NCBI RefSeq assembly: GCF_000720485.1
Contig: NZ_JOAX01000004.1
Coordinates: forward strand, 372,001-436,000
DNA: 64,000 nt
Reading direction: 5' to 3'
DNA from: Streptomyces ochraceiscleroticus
Lineage (GTDB): Bacteria; Actinomycetota; Actinomycetes; Streptomycetales; Streptomycetaceae
The notes beneath the pieces were generated by a model that made no database searches, was not told where the DNA came from, and saw only the letters and a program-made list of their open reading frames with translations. The position numbers and the translations under genes are program-made. Every line of letters starts with the position of its first letter. Positions within the stretch are counted from its first letter, which is position 1. Shown here piece by piece: positions 17,877 through 25,945 of this stretch.

Positions 17877-18786
17877 GGGTGGTCTCCTTGGAGGGGCGGG
17901 GCGCGGTCCAGCCGTCCGCGGGACGGTCGAACCACAGATGGACCTGGCCGGTGCCGACGGAGTTCTCGTACTCCCCGTACTGGCGCCCGCGGGCGGTGCA
18001 GGCCGCCTCGCCCAGCGCGCCGGCCAGCATCAGGTAGTGGAAGAACTTCGCCTCGGGCTTGTACGTCCAGAAGTCCGGCATGGTGCGCAGCACTTCGTCG
18101 TGGCGGCCGTCCTTGAACCAGGCGATGCGCTGCTCGTCGGCGGCGCGTGCCTCGGGGCTGAAGATGTGGACGGGGTCGCTGGCCTCGTGGTCGCGGAGCT
18201 GCCGCAGCGGCCAGAAGGTGTGCGAGAGGGCGCCGGAGGCGATCACCAGGACCTTGCGGCCCTCGGTGGCGGCGATGCCGTCGGCGAGGGCGCGGCCCAG
18301 CCGCAGGTGGTCCTCCATGTCGCCGGTCTGGCAGACCCCGATGGAGACCCACTTCTTGTCGGGCAGGCCCTCGCCGAGGTGCTTCCAGAGGTTGATCGTG
18401 GCGTAGTAGATCGGCAGATAGTCATCGTCGATCGGGGTGATCCAGGTGCCGTGCTTGTCGGCGAACTGTGCGATGTTCGCGGCCAGTTCGGGGTCACCGG
18501 GGAAGTCGTACGGCATCCGGCACATGCCGCGCGGCAGCTCTTCGGAGGTGAAGAGGCCGGCCCGGCGCTGCTGGGCGGTGACGACGAATTCGACGGTGGT
18601 GGCCCAGTGCGAGTCCAGGACGACGACGGTGTCGTAGTCGGCGGCCTCGAAGACGTCCTCGCGGAGCTGGTGCAGGCCGGTGACGAGGGTGATCTCCTTG
18701 CCCTCGTTCAGCTCCCGCCGGGTCTCCTCCGGCAGCACGATGGTGGGGACGTGGGCGAGCAGCCCGGCGCCGACGATCTCACCCAT
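17869..18786 (-). CDS. Class III extradiol ring-cleavage dioxygenase (HpaD/HpcB-like)
   Basis: 305 aa starting MGEIVGAGLLAHVPT at the ATG at 18786. The pattern of LigB-type extradiol dioxygenases is present: an early His in LLAHVPT, VVLDSHWATT, a C-terminal ALSHTF and WFKDGRHDEVL. Length and order match 3,4-dihydroxyphenylacetate 2,3-dioxygenase, which uses Fe(II) and O2 to open the catechol ring beside the hydroxyls. It overlaps the aldehyde dehydrogenase gene by 8 nt upstream and the FAH gene by 8 nt downstream. The catecholic substrate is inferred. Confidence 0.85.
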   Translation of the reverse strand: MGEIVGAGLLAHVPTIVLPEETRRELNEGKEITLVTGLHQLREDVFEAADYDTVVVLDSHWATTVEFVVTAQQRRAGLFTSEELPRGMCRMPYDFPGDPELAANIAQFADKHGTWITPIDDDYLPIYYATINLWKHLGEGLPDKKWVSIGVCQTGDMEDHLRLGRALADGIAATEGRKVLVIASGALSHTFWPLRQLRDHEASDPVHIFSPEARAADEQRIAWFKDGRHDEVLRTMPDFWTYKPEAKFFHYLMLAGALGEAACTARGRQYGEYENSVGTGQVHLWFDRPADGWTAPRPSKETTHA

Positions 18787-20242
18787 GGTCGCGCCAACCC
18801 TTCGGCGAGGTGACGGTGTTCTTGAGGTCGCAGTAGAAGTCGAAGCTCCAGGTGCCGCCCTCGCGGCCGACGCCGGACTCTCGGGAGCCGCCGAAGGGGG
18901 CCTGGAGGTCACGGACGAAGAAGCAGTTGACCCAGACGGTGCCGGCGACGAGCTGCCCGGTGACGCGCTCGGCGCGCTCCTGGTCGCCGGTGGCGACGGT
19001 CGCGGCGAGGCCGAAGCGGGTGTCGTTGGCGAGCCGGACCGCTTCCTCCTCCGTGTCGAAGGTCTGCAGGGTGAGGACCGGGCCGAAGACCTCCTCCTGG
19101 ACGATCTCGGAGTCCTGGGCGACGTCGGTGAGGAGCGTCGGCGCGTAGTACTGGCCGTCCTCGCGGTGTCCGCCGATGACCGCGCGCGCCCCGGCGGCGA
19201 GCGCCCGCCGCACGAAGCCGTCGATCTTCTCCAGCTGGCGGGGGTGGATGTTGGGCCCGATGTCGGTGGCCTCGTCGCGCGGATCGCCCTGCCGCAGCCG
19301 CGCTGCCTTCGCAATGAAGCGGCGGGTGAACTCCTCGGCGACCGAGGACTCGACGAGGAGGCGGGTCGCGGCCAGGCAGACCTGTCCGGCGTTGTCGTAC
19401 TGCTCCACCGCCAGGTCGACGGCGAGGTCCAGGTCGGCGTCGCCGAAGACCAGCAGCGGGGACTTGCCGCCGAGCTCGAAGCTGGTCGGTACCAGGTGCG
19501 CGGCAGCGGCGGCCGCGATGGTCTTCGCGGTGGGGACCGAGCCGGTGAAGCTGATGCGGCGCACGTCGGGGTGGGCGACCAGGGCGCTGCCCGCCTCGGC
19601 TCCGTATCCCTGGACGATGTTGAAAACGCCGGCGGGCAGGCCCGCCTCGTGCGCGATGTCGGCGAGGAGCGAGGCGGTGAGCGGGGTCCACTCGGCGGGC
19701 TTGAGGACCACCGTGTTGCCGGCGGCGAGCGCCGGGGCGATCTTCCAGGTCGCGAGCATCAGCGGCGCGTTCCACGGCGTGATCAGCACGCAGGGGCCCG
19801 CCGGGTCCCAGGAGACGTGGTTGGTGTGGCCCCGCGTCTCGAAGTCCTCGTGTTCCAGCGTCAGCAGCCAGTCGGCGAAGAAGCGGAAGTTGTGCGCCAC
19901 GCGGGGCATCACGCCGCGGCGGTGCGAGCGCAGCAGCGCGCCGTTGTCGGTGGTCTCGACGATCGCCAGGTCCTCGATGCGCTTCTCGACGCCGTCGGCG
20001 ATGGCGTGCAGGATGCGGGCGCGTTCGGCGCGCGGGGTGGCGGCCCAGCCGGGGAACGCCTCCTGCGCGGCGGCGACGGCCGCTTCGGCCTCCGTCGCGG
20101 TGCCGCGGGCGATCTCGCCCAGGGCCGCGCCGTCGACCGGCGAGACATCGGTGAAGGTGGCGGCGGAGGCGACGCGCGCGCCGCCGATCCAGTGCCGGGT
20201 GTCGACGGCGACGCCGGCGACGGTGATGCGGTGTGCGGTCAT
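18779..20242 (-). CDS. Aldehyde dehydrogenase (HpaE-like semialdehyde dehydrogenase)
   Basis: 487 aa from the ATG at 20242 (MTAHRITV). NAD(P)+ site and catalytic residues are clear: PWNAPLMLATWK, GSVPTAK, Glu in FELGGKS, nucleophile Cys in GQVCLAA. Sitting directly before an extradiol dioxygenase, it most likely oxidises the ring-cleavage semialdehyde (5-carboxymethyl-2-hydroxymuconate semialdehyde type) to the acid. Confidence 0.88.
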   Translation of the reverse strand: MTAHRITVAGVAVDTRHWIGGARVASAATFTDVSPVDGAALGEIARGTATEAEAAVAAAQEAFPGWAATPRAERARILHAIADGVEKRIEDLAIVETTDNGALLRSHRRGVMPRVAHNFRFFADWLLTLEHEDFETRGHTNHVSWDPAGPCVLITPWNAPLMLATWKIAPALAAGNTVVLKPAEWTPLTASLLADIAHEAGLPAGVFNIVQGYGAEAGSALVAHPDVRRISFTGSVPTAKTIAAAAAAHLVPTSFELGGKSPLLVFGDADLDLAVDLAVEQYDNAGQVCLAATRLLVESSVAEEFTRRFIAKAARLRQGDPRDEATDIGPNIHPRQLEKIDGFVRRALAAGARAVIGGHREDGQYYAPTLLTDVAQDSEIVQEEVFGPVLTLQTFDTEEEAVRLANDTRFGLAATVATGDQERAERVTGQLVAGTVWVNCFFVRDLQAPFGGSRESGVGREGGTWSFDFYCDLKNTVTSPKGWRDHG

Positions 20243-20283
20243 GTCCGGTCTCCCAGAGGTCGGAGGAGGTCGAAGGGTGTCGG

Positions 20284-21090
20284 TCACTCGGCGGCGGAGG
20301 TGCCGGACTCCAGGAGGGTGCCGCCGTTCCAGACGACGCCGACCTGGCGGTAGTACGCGGCGATCGGCTCGCGGATCTCCAGCCGGGCCAGCTCCTCGGT
20401 GGGCGCCTCGAACAGCTCCAGTTCGGCGTCGCCGCGCCAGGCGGGGCCCGCCTCGAAGGACGCTGCACCGCTCTCGATCAGCTCGTCCAGGGCGAGGCCC
20501 TTGCCGGGCTCGATGGACGGCAGCCAGCGGTGGTGGGCCATCGGGTGGCCGTTGACGAAGCCGTTGCTCTCGGACTCCTCGCGCAGCGTCACGACGGCCT
20601 GCGCGAGGCGCCGGTCAGCGGCAGCGAGCGTGGCGCCGAAGCGGGCGCCCGCTTCGATGCGCGGCGCCGGTCCGTAGGGGTGCGGGCGGGTCTGGTGGAT
20701 CGAGCCGAGCTTCTTCGGGTAGCCCTGGTGCAGCCCGCGGGCGATCGCGAAGTCCTTGTCGACCCAGATGTACACGCAGCGGGAGTACGTACGGCCCTTG
20801 TAGGAGCAGCGGACGACCGCGAAGGCTTCCTTGTACTGGGCGCGTACGGGGTCGAGCAGTTCTTCCCCCGAGGCCGCGCAGGACTGCCAGTCGGCCCAGA
20901 TGAGGGCGACGGCGCCGGGGTCCTCCTCGGCGAGTCCGAGCGGTTCGGGCAGCAGCTCGCGGACGCGCGCGGGGTCGGTGCGGTACTCGACGGTGAGGAG
21001 GTCGCCGGAGTAGTGCCAGGGGGGCGTGGGGATGAGCGAGGCGTTACCGGTCGCCGTCTTGGGGTGGAAGTAACCGCGGACGCTGGCCAT
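20284..21090 (-). CDS. Acetoacetate decarboxylase-family protein
   Basis: 268 aa. The QGYPKKLGS segment matches the two-lysine motif of acetoacetate decarboxylase, in which one lysine forms the Schiff base. WHYSGDLLTVEYRTDP near residue 25 is also typical. Members of this superfamily include decarboxylases, hydratases and aldolase-like enzymes acting on alpha- or beta-keto acids. Inside a ring-cleavage operon it could process a downstream keto acid; the exact reaction is unknown. Confidence 0.78.
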   Translation of the reverse strand: MASVRGYFHPKTATGNASLIPTPPWHYSGDLLTVEYRTDPARVRELLPEPLGLAEEDPGAVALIWADWQSCAASGEELLDPVRAQYKEAFAVVRCSYKGRTYSRCVYIWVDKDFAIARGLHQGYPKKLGSIHQTRPHPYGPAPRIEAGARFGATLAAADRRLAQAVVTLREESESNGFVNGHPMAHHRWLPSIEPGKGLALDELIESGAASFEAGPAWRGDAELELFEAPTEELARLEIREPIAAYYRQVGVVWNGGTLLESGTSAAE

Positions 21091-21105
21091 GGTGGTCGGA
21101 CTCCT

Positions 21106-22335
21106 TCAGGCGTGCTGGGTGCTGGGGGCCGGCTGCTGGAGCAGTTCGGCGCGGTAACGGGCGGCGCCGGAGGCGGCGGCCGGGCCGCCGAGGGCGAGGA
21201 CGCCGACCAGCCGGCCGTCGGCGTGATAGCCCATGACGGCGTCACCGGCGGGGCCGCCGTCCGGGTCGCCGGCCAGGACGCGGATGTCGTCCAGGCCGAG
21301 GGACGGGGCGCCGAAGGACTGCAGCCGGAAGTCGTGCTGGTCGCTCCAGAAGGTGGGGAACGGCGCGAAGGGGGCGGGGTCGGGATCGGCGCCGGCGAGG
21401 TGGGCGGCTAGGGTCCTGGCGGCGCGCTTGGCAGTGTCGCCGGGGATCGACCAGTGCTCGACGCGGCGCGGGACGCCGTCGTAGCGGGCGTTGGGGAAGC
21501 GGGCGACGTCCCCGACGGCGACCGCGTACGGCAGGCCGCCGGCCCGCAGCAGTGCGTCGGTGAGTACGCCGTCGGTCAGGTCCAGGCCGTTGCCGGCCAG
21601 CCATTCGGTGTTGGCCACCGAGCCGACCGCCTCGACCACGACATCGGCGGGGAGCACCCTGCCATCGCCGAGCACGACACCGGTGACGTGCGCGTCGCCT
21701 TCGAAGGCGGTGACGCCGGTACCGAGCGCGAAGCGTACGCCGCGTTCCTCGTGGCGTCGGAGCAGCAGCCGGGCGGGCAGCTCGCCGAGGGGCCGCAGCA
21801 TCGGCAGCGGTTCGGTGTCGACGACGGTGACCTCCGCGGCGCCGAGGCCGACGGCGGTGGCGGCGACCTCGCAGCCGATGAAGCCGGCGCCGACCACGAC
21901 GACCCGGACGCCGGGCCGGGTCAGTGCGGCGCGCAGGCCCTGGGCGTCGGCGAGTGTGCGGACGGTGTGGCGGCCGGCGGCGGGGCCGGAGCAGCGCAAC
22001 CGCCGGGGCCGCATGCCGGTGGCGATCACCAGGCCGTCGAAGGCCAGTCGCTCGCCGTCCGCCAGTTCCACGGTCCGCTCGGCGAGCCGGGCGGCGGTCA
22101 CTCGGGTACCGAGGCGCCATTCCACGTCGGCGACGCTCGCGCGGGGGCGGAAAGCGAGGGAGTCGAAGGGCGCCTTGCCCGCGAGGACTTCCTTGGAGAG
22201 CGGCGGGCGGTTGTACGGCATGTGCGGCTCGTCGCCGATCAGGGTGATCGCGCCGGTGAAGCCGGCGGCGCGGAGCTGCTCGGCGGCGCGCAGGCCGGCC
22301 ATGGAGGCGCCGGCCACCACGATGCGGGCGGCCAT
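21106..22335 (-). CDS. FAD-dependent ferredoxin reductase
   Basis: 409 aa with an N-terminal FAD-binding segment (VVAGASMAGLRAAEQL), an NAD(P)H Rossmann motif VVVGAGFIGCEVA, and the second FAD contact AVGDVARFPN. Members of this type pass electrons from NAD(P)H to a small ferredoxin. The ferredoxin gene is 3 nt upstream in the same operon and a P450 lies across the divergent promoter, so a three-component P450 system is expected. Confidence 0.9.
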   Translation of the reverse strand: MAARIVVAGASMAGLRAAEQLRAAGFTGAITLIGDEPHMPYNRPPLSKEVLAGKAPFDSLAFRPRASVADVEWRLGTRVTAARLAERTVELADGERLAFDGLVIATGMRPRRLRCSGPAAGRHTVRTLADAQGLRAALTRPGVRVVVVGAGFIGCEVAATAVGLGAAEVTVVDTEPLPMLRPLGELPARLLLRRHEERGVRFALGTGVTAFEGDAHVTGVVLGDGRVLPADVVVEAVGSVANTEWLAGNGLDLTDGVLTDALLRAGGLPYAVAVGDVARFPNARYDGVPRRVEHWSIPGDTAKRAARTLAAHLAGADPDPAPFAPFPTFWSDQHDFRLQSFGAPSLGLDDIRVLAGDPDGGPAGDAVMGYHADGRLVGVLALGGPAAASGAARYRAELLQQPAPSTQHA

Positions 22336-22338
22336 CGC

Positions 22339-22527
22339 TCAGTCCTCGATCCGGATGGCTTGCAGCGGGCACACGTCGGCGGCTTCCTCGACGTCCTCGC
22401 GCAGCGCGTCGTCGGGGTCGCTGACGTAGCCGAGGTGCCCGTCCGCGTCGAGGTGGAAGACGTCGGGGGCTGCGAAGACGCACTGGCCGTGGTCCTGGCA
22501 CTTGTTCATGTCGACGACGACCTTCAT
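22339..22527 (-). CDS. Small 3Fe-4S-type ferredoxin
   Basis: 62 aa starting MKVVVDMNKC at the ATG at 22527. Cysteines are at about 10, 16 and 55, spaced as C-x5-C ... CPLQAI, with His13 where a fourth ligand cysteine would stand in 4Fe-4S proteins. This is the usual P450-partner ferredoxin of actinomycetes. It is the first gene of the leftward operon, with a GGAGG site upstream, downstream of a TTGACC-N17-TATGTT promoter. Confidence 0.9.
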   Translation of the reverse strand: MKVVVDMNKCQDHGQCVFAAPDVFHLDADGHLGYVSDPDDALREDVEEAADVCPLQAIRIED

Positions 22528-22559
22528 GGCCGGCCTCCTGGTGGTGGAACCCATAAGTC

Positions 22560-22573
22560 GTTTGGTGTCAAAC
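22560..22573. promoter_or_regulatory. Operator candidate O1 in catabolic divergent promoter
   Basis: GTTTGGTGTCAAAC has perfect 5-bp arms (GTTTG/CAAAC) around a 4-nt centre. It directly abuts the -10 box of the ferredoxin promoter, so a bound repressor would block initiation. A near-identical site (22667-22680) occupies the same position relative to the rightward promoter. Confidence 0.55.
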
Positions 22574-22602
22574 AACATAGGAAGACCACGACTCCTGGTC
22601 AA
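22574..22602 (-). promoter_or_regulatory. Promoter of the leftward catabolic operon
   Basis: On the minus strand, TTGACC (22602-22597) and TATGTT (22579-22574) are separated by exactly 17 nt, close to the vegetative sigma consensus. Initiation would fall within operator O1, about 47 nt before the ferredoxin ATG. Confidence 0.6.
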
Positions 22603-22639
22603 CACCTATCCGCATGGATAAATTTTTTCCGCCCGCCTC

Positions 22640-22668
22640 TTGCGGGGCCCTCCGCCGTTCCCTACCGT
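22640..22668 (+). promoter_or_regulatory. Candidate promoter of the GS-like/P450 operon
   Basis: TTGCGG and TACCGT are separated by 17 nt and the -10 overlaps operator O2. The hexamers are weaker matches than those of the leftward promoter, but the geometry relative to the operator is the same. Confidence 0.4.
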
Positions 22669-22680
22669 TTGGCGTCAAAT
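22667..22680. promoter_or_regulatory. Operator candidate O2 in catabolic divergent promoter
   Basis: GTTTGGCGTCAAAT matches operator O1 at 12 of 14 positions and overlaps the end of the rightward -10 box. Two matching sites in one divergent region point to a single repressor controlling both halves of the island. The nearby TetR (16355-16972) is one candidate. Confidence 0.55.
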
Positions 22681-22753
22681 GACTGGCAGGGCCTCACTCA
22701 GCGCGGCCCCGGTCCTTCCCCGCCACCGTTCCCGCCCCTCCGAGGAGACACTG

Positions 22754-24109
22754 GTGAGCGCTCCCGATTTCCCCGAGATCCGACAGCACATGGATCGACT
22801 GGCCGCCGACGGCATCGACGTCATCCGCGTCGCGTATCCCGATCTCATCGGCACCGACCGCGCCCGCGACGTCCTGCTGGAACACCTGCCCTCGGCGTGC
22901 GACCACGGCCTCGCCTTCTGCCGGGCCGTCTACCACACCAGCCCGCAGGGCGACGTCGTCGAGGTCGCGGGCGGCCTGGACGCCGGCCTGCCCGACATCG
23001 CCGTCCGCCCGGACCTGAGCACGCTGGCCCCGCTCCCCTGGGAGCCGGGCGTCGCCTGGTGCCTCGGCGACGTCCTCGACCCCGCCACCGGCTCACCCGC
23101 CCCCGAATCCCCCCGCGACCTGCTCCGCCACGTGCTCGCCCAGTGCACCGAGGAGGGGCTGACCCCGGTGGTCGGCCCGGAGCTGGAGTACTTCCTGTGC
23201 GACCCGGACCCGGGCTCGCCCTCGGGCTGGAAGCGGTACGCCGAGGCCCCCGGCAATGTCTACACCGCGGGCCGCCGCGGCGACCCGGACGGCCATCTGC
23301 TGCGTACTTTGCGGCAGTTGCGCGACCTCGGCATCGGCGTCAGCATGGGCAACCACGAGTTCAGCCCGGGCCAGTTCGAGATCAATCTGACCCACTCCCC
23401 CGCACTCGACGCCGCCGACCGGGCCTTCCGCTTCAAGGCCGCCGTCAAGGAACTCGCCCGCACCGAAGGCCGGCTGGCCACCTTCATGGCCAAGCCCTTC
23501 AGCGACGAGGGCGGTTCGGGCTTCCACGTCCACGTCTCCTGCCGGGACGGCGAAGGCCGCAACACCTTCGACGACCCCGCCGCGCCGCACGGGCTCTCCG
23601 CCACGGCCCGGCACGCGATCGCCGGCGTCCTCGCCCACGCCCCCGCACTGACCGCACTGCTCAACCCCACGGTCAACTCCTACAAGCGGTTCGGGCCCGA
23701 CACCCTCGCCCCCTGGCTGATCGACTGGGGCCTGGACAACCGCAGCGCCATGGTCCGCATCCCGCCCGAGCGCGGCGCGGGCGCCCGCTTCGAGCTGCGG
23801 CTCGCGGACGCCAGTGCCAACCCGTACCTCCTGCTCGCGGGCACCCTCGCGGCCGCGCTGCTCGGCGTGCGGGCCTGCCAGGAGCCGCCCGCACCCCTGG
23901 AGGGCTACGGCTACGACACCACCAAGGCCGCGACCCTGCCGATGACACTGCCCGCGGCGCTCGACGCCTTCGAGGCCGACACCGCGCTCACCGCGGTCCT
24001 CGGCAAGGGTTTCGCCTCGGCCCTCCTCGCCTACAAGCGCGACGAGGTCGCCCGCTTCCAGCAGTACGTCACGGACTGGGAGTTCACCGAGTACGCGTAC
24101 CACCTCTGA
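22754..24109 (+). CDS. Glutamine synthetase-like gamma-glutamyl ligase
   Basis: 451 aa, GTG start at 22754 after GAGGAG. Glutamine synthetase signatures are present: the metal/ammonium region FSPGQFEINLT, the ATP-site KPFSDEGGSGFHVHVS, NPTVNSYKRF and the C-terminal FELRLADASANPYL. It is not the housekeeping GlnA, judging by its divergent N-terminus and context. GS-like enzymes next to P450s in actinobacteria glutamylate amines during amine catabolism (for example the gene beside pipA in mycobacterial piperidine degradation). Glutamylation of an amine substrate or product is inferred. The P450 gene follows after 35 nt. Confidence 0.85.
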   Translation: MSAPDFPEIRQHMDRLAADGIDVIRVAYPDLIGTDRARDVLLEHLPSACDHGLAFCRAVYHTSPQGDVVEVAGGLDAGLPDIAVRPDLSTLAPLPWEPGVAWCLGDVLDPATGSPAPESPRDLLRHVLAQCTEEGLTPVVGPELEYFLCDPDPGSPSGWKRYAEAPGNVYTAGRRGDPDGHLLRTLRQLRDLGIGVSMGNHEFSPGQFEINLTHSPALDAADRAFRFKAAVKELARTEGRLATFMAKPFSDEGGSGFHVHVSCRDGEGRNTFDDPAAPHGLSATARHAIAGVLAHAPALTALLNPTVNSYKRFGPDTLAPWLIDWGLDNRSAMVRIPPERGAGARFELRLADASANPYLLLAGTLAAALLGVRACQEPPAPLEGYGYDTTKAATLPMTLPAALDAFEADTALTAVLGKGFASALLAYKRDEVARFQQYVTDWEFTEYAYHL

Positions 24110-24144
24110 CCCACGCGCCCATCCGCACCCGCAAGGAGCCACTG

Positions 24145-25425
24145 ATGACCAGCACCCTGCCCGACGTCCACGAGCCGCTCCCCCTGGACGAGGTGAACCT
24201 CGCCGACCTGGACAACTTCACCGACGGCGTCACCCCGTGGCGGATGTTCCACACCCTGCGCCACCAGGACCCGGTCCACTGGCAGCCGGAGGAGGTGCCC
24301 AACTCCGGCTTCTGGTCGGTCACCCGGCACGCGGACATCGCGCGCGTCGACCGGGACGCGGAGACCTTCACCTCCACCAAGTTCGTCAACCTCGAAGAGG
24401 TCGACGAGGACCAGATCAAGAAGCGCGCCTCGATCCTGGAGCTGGACGGCGTGCGCCACCGTGCCATGCGCAGCCTGCTGCAGCGCCAGTTCGGCGCGAG
24501 CGTCATCAACCAGTACGCGGACTTCCTGCGCGGCCTGACCGCGAAGACGCTGGACGCCGCGCTCACCAAGGGCAGCTTCGACTTCGTGCGCGAGGTCTCC
24601 GCCGACTTCCCCATCAACGTCCTCGCCCGGCTGCTGGACGTGCCGCCGGAGGACAACCAGCAGCTCATCGACTGGGGCAACCGCATCATCGGCCACACCG
24701 ACCCCGACTACGCCGATGTGCTGCTGGAGAGCGAGGAGAGCGAGCGGTACCGCGACCTGCCGTTCCGCTCCCCCGCCTCCCTGGAGGTCTTCGAGTACGG
24801 ACGCGAGCTGGCCCGGCAGCGGCGCGGCGGCGACGGCACCGACCTGATCTCCCGGCTGGTCAACCAGACCCCGCGCGACGGCGTCCCGCTCTCCGCCCAG
24901 GACTTCGACAACTACTTCCTGCTGCTCGTCGTCGCCGGCAACGAGACCACCCGGCACTCCATCACGCACGCCATGCTCGCGCTGATCAACAACCCCGACC
25001 AGCTCGACCGGCTACGCAAGGACCCCTCGCTCATCCCCACGGCGGTCGAGGAGTTCCTGCGCTGGGCCTCGCCCGTGTACCACTTCCGCCGCACCGCCAC
25101 CCGCGACGTCGAGCTCGGCGGCAAGCGCGTCAAGGAAGGCGACAAGGTCGTCATGTGGTACGCCTCCGGCAACCGCGACGAGCAGGTCTTCGGCAACCCC
25201 TACGACTTCGACGTGGCCCGCGAGAACAACGACCACCTCACCTTCGGCAAGGGCAGCCCGCACCTGTGCCTGGGCAACCTCCTCGCCCGTACCGAGATGC
25301 GCATCATGTTCGAGGAGCTGATCCCGCGGATCGCCGACATCCGCGTCACCGGCGAAGTCCCCCGTGTCCGCTCGAACTTCGTCAACGGCATCAAGAAGCT
25401 GCCGGTCGAGGTCACTCTCGCCTGA
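24145..25425 (+). CDS. Cytochrome P450
   Basis: 426 aa, ATG at 24145 after AAGGAG. The oxygen-activating I-helix motif AGNETT starts near residue 264, an ExxR appears around 302, and the haem ligand is Cys375 in FGKGSPHLCLG. A DUF-free single-domain enzyme, it should receive electrons from the ferredoxin/reductase pair encoded divergently. With the GS-like enzyme and extradiol pathway it suggests oxidative breakdown of an amine or aromatic compound. Its 3' end overlaps the convergent cytochrome b561 gene by 14 nt. Confidence 0.95.
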   Translation: MTSTLPDVHEPLPLDEVNLADLDNFTDGVTPWRMFHTLRHQDPVHWQPEEVPNSGFWSVTRHADIARVDRDAETFTSTKFVNLEEVDEDQIKKRASILELDGVRHRAMRSLLQRQFGASVINQYADFLRGLTAKTLDAALTKGSFDFVREVSADFPINVLARLLDVPPEDNQQLIDWGNRIIGHTDPDYADVLLESEESERYRDLPFRSPASLEVFEYGRELARQRRGGDGTDLISRLVNQTPRDGVPLSAQDFDNYFLLLVVAGNETTRHSITHAMLALINNPDQLDRLRKDPSLIPTAVEEFLRWASPVYHFRRTATRDVELGGKRVKEGDKVVMWYASGNRDEQVFGNPYDFDVARENNDHLTFGKGSPHLCLGNLLARTEMRIMFEELIPRIADIRVTGEVPRVRSNFVNGIKKLPVEVTLA

Positions 25426-25945
25426 ACGTCATACGGCCGAGGAGCCGGTCACGCAGGACGAGGGTGTGGAACAGCACCGCGCACGCGTGCGTCAGGAAGG
25501 CCGCGAAGAGCAGGTACGCCAGTACCGTGTGCGTCTGCCGCAGCACCGCGTAGAGGGCCGGGTCGGACGGCAGGAGGCCCGGGAGGCGCAGCGGCCCGTA
25601 CAGCACGATGGGGTATCCGGCCGCCGACAGCATGCCCCAGCCGATCAGCGGCAGCGTGAACATCAGGGCGTAGAGCAGGTACTCCGATCCCTTCGCCGCC
25701 GCGCGTTCCCACCGGCCCATGGCCGGTGGGAGGGCCGGCGGCCGGTGCCGGAGCCGGTTCACGAACCGCACCACCGTGAAGACGAGGATCAGCATCCCGA
25801 GCGGCCGGTGGACGTCCTGCAGCGCGTCGTAGGCGGTCGGGGAGGCCACCATGGCGGCGCCGATGAACAGCATGGCGACGACCATGACCGCCATTCCCCA
25901 GTGCAGCAGACGGGCGAGGACGCCGAACTTCTCCGTTCCGCTCAT
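25412..25945 (-). CDS. Cytochrome b561
   Basis: 177 aa, four membrane helices with paired histidines (LLHWGM, DVHRPLG, LRQTHTVLAY, FLTHACAVLFH) that would bind two b haems. It follows the catalase-like gene with a 4-nt overlap; catalase-family plus cytochrome b561 pairs recur in bacteria. It likely moves quinol electrons to an extracytoplasmic partner. Confidence 0.9.
   Translation of the reverse strand: MSGTEKFGVLARLLHWGMAVMVVAMLFIGAAMVASPTAYDALQDVHRPLGMLILVFTVVRFVNRLRHRPPALPPAMGRWERAAAKGSEYLLYALMFTLPLIGWGMLSAAGYPIVLYGPLRLPGLLPSDPALYAVLRQTHTVLAYLLFAAFLTHACAVLFHTLVLRDRLLGRMTFRRE

Noticed and set aside
21454..25425. A 1323-codon open frame on the plus strand
   Set aside because: Only the last 426 codons (from 24145) are a real protein, a P450. 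The upstream part is an accidental open frame antisense to the ferredoxin reductase and out of frame with the GS-like gene, as is common in high-GC DNA.
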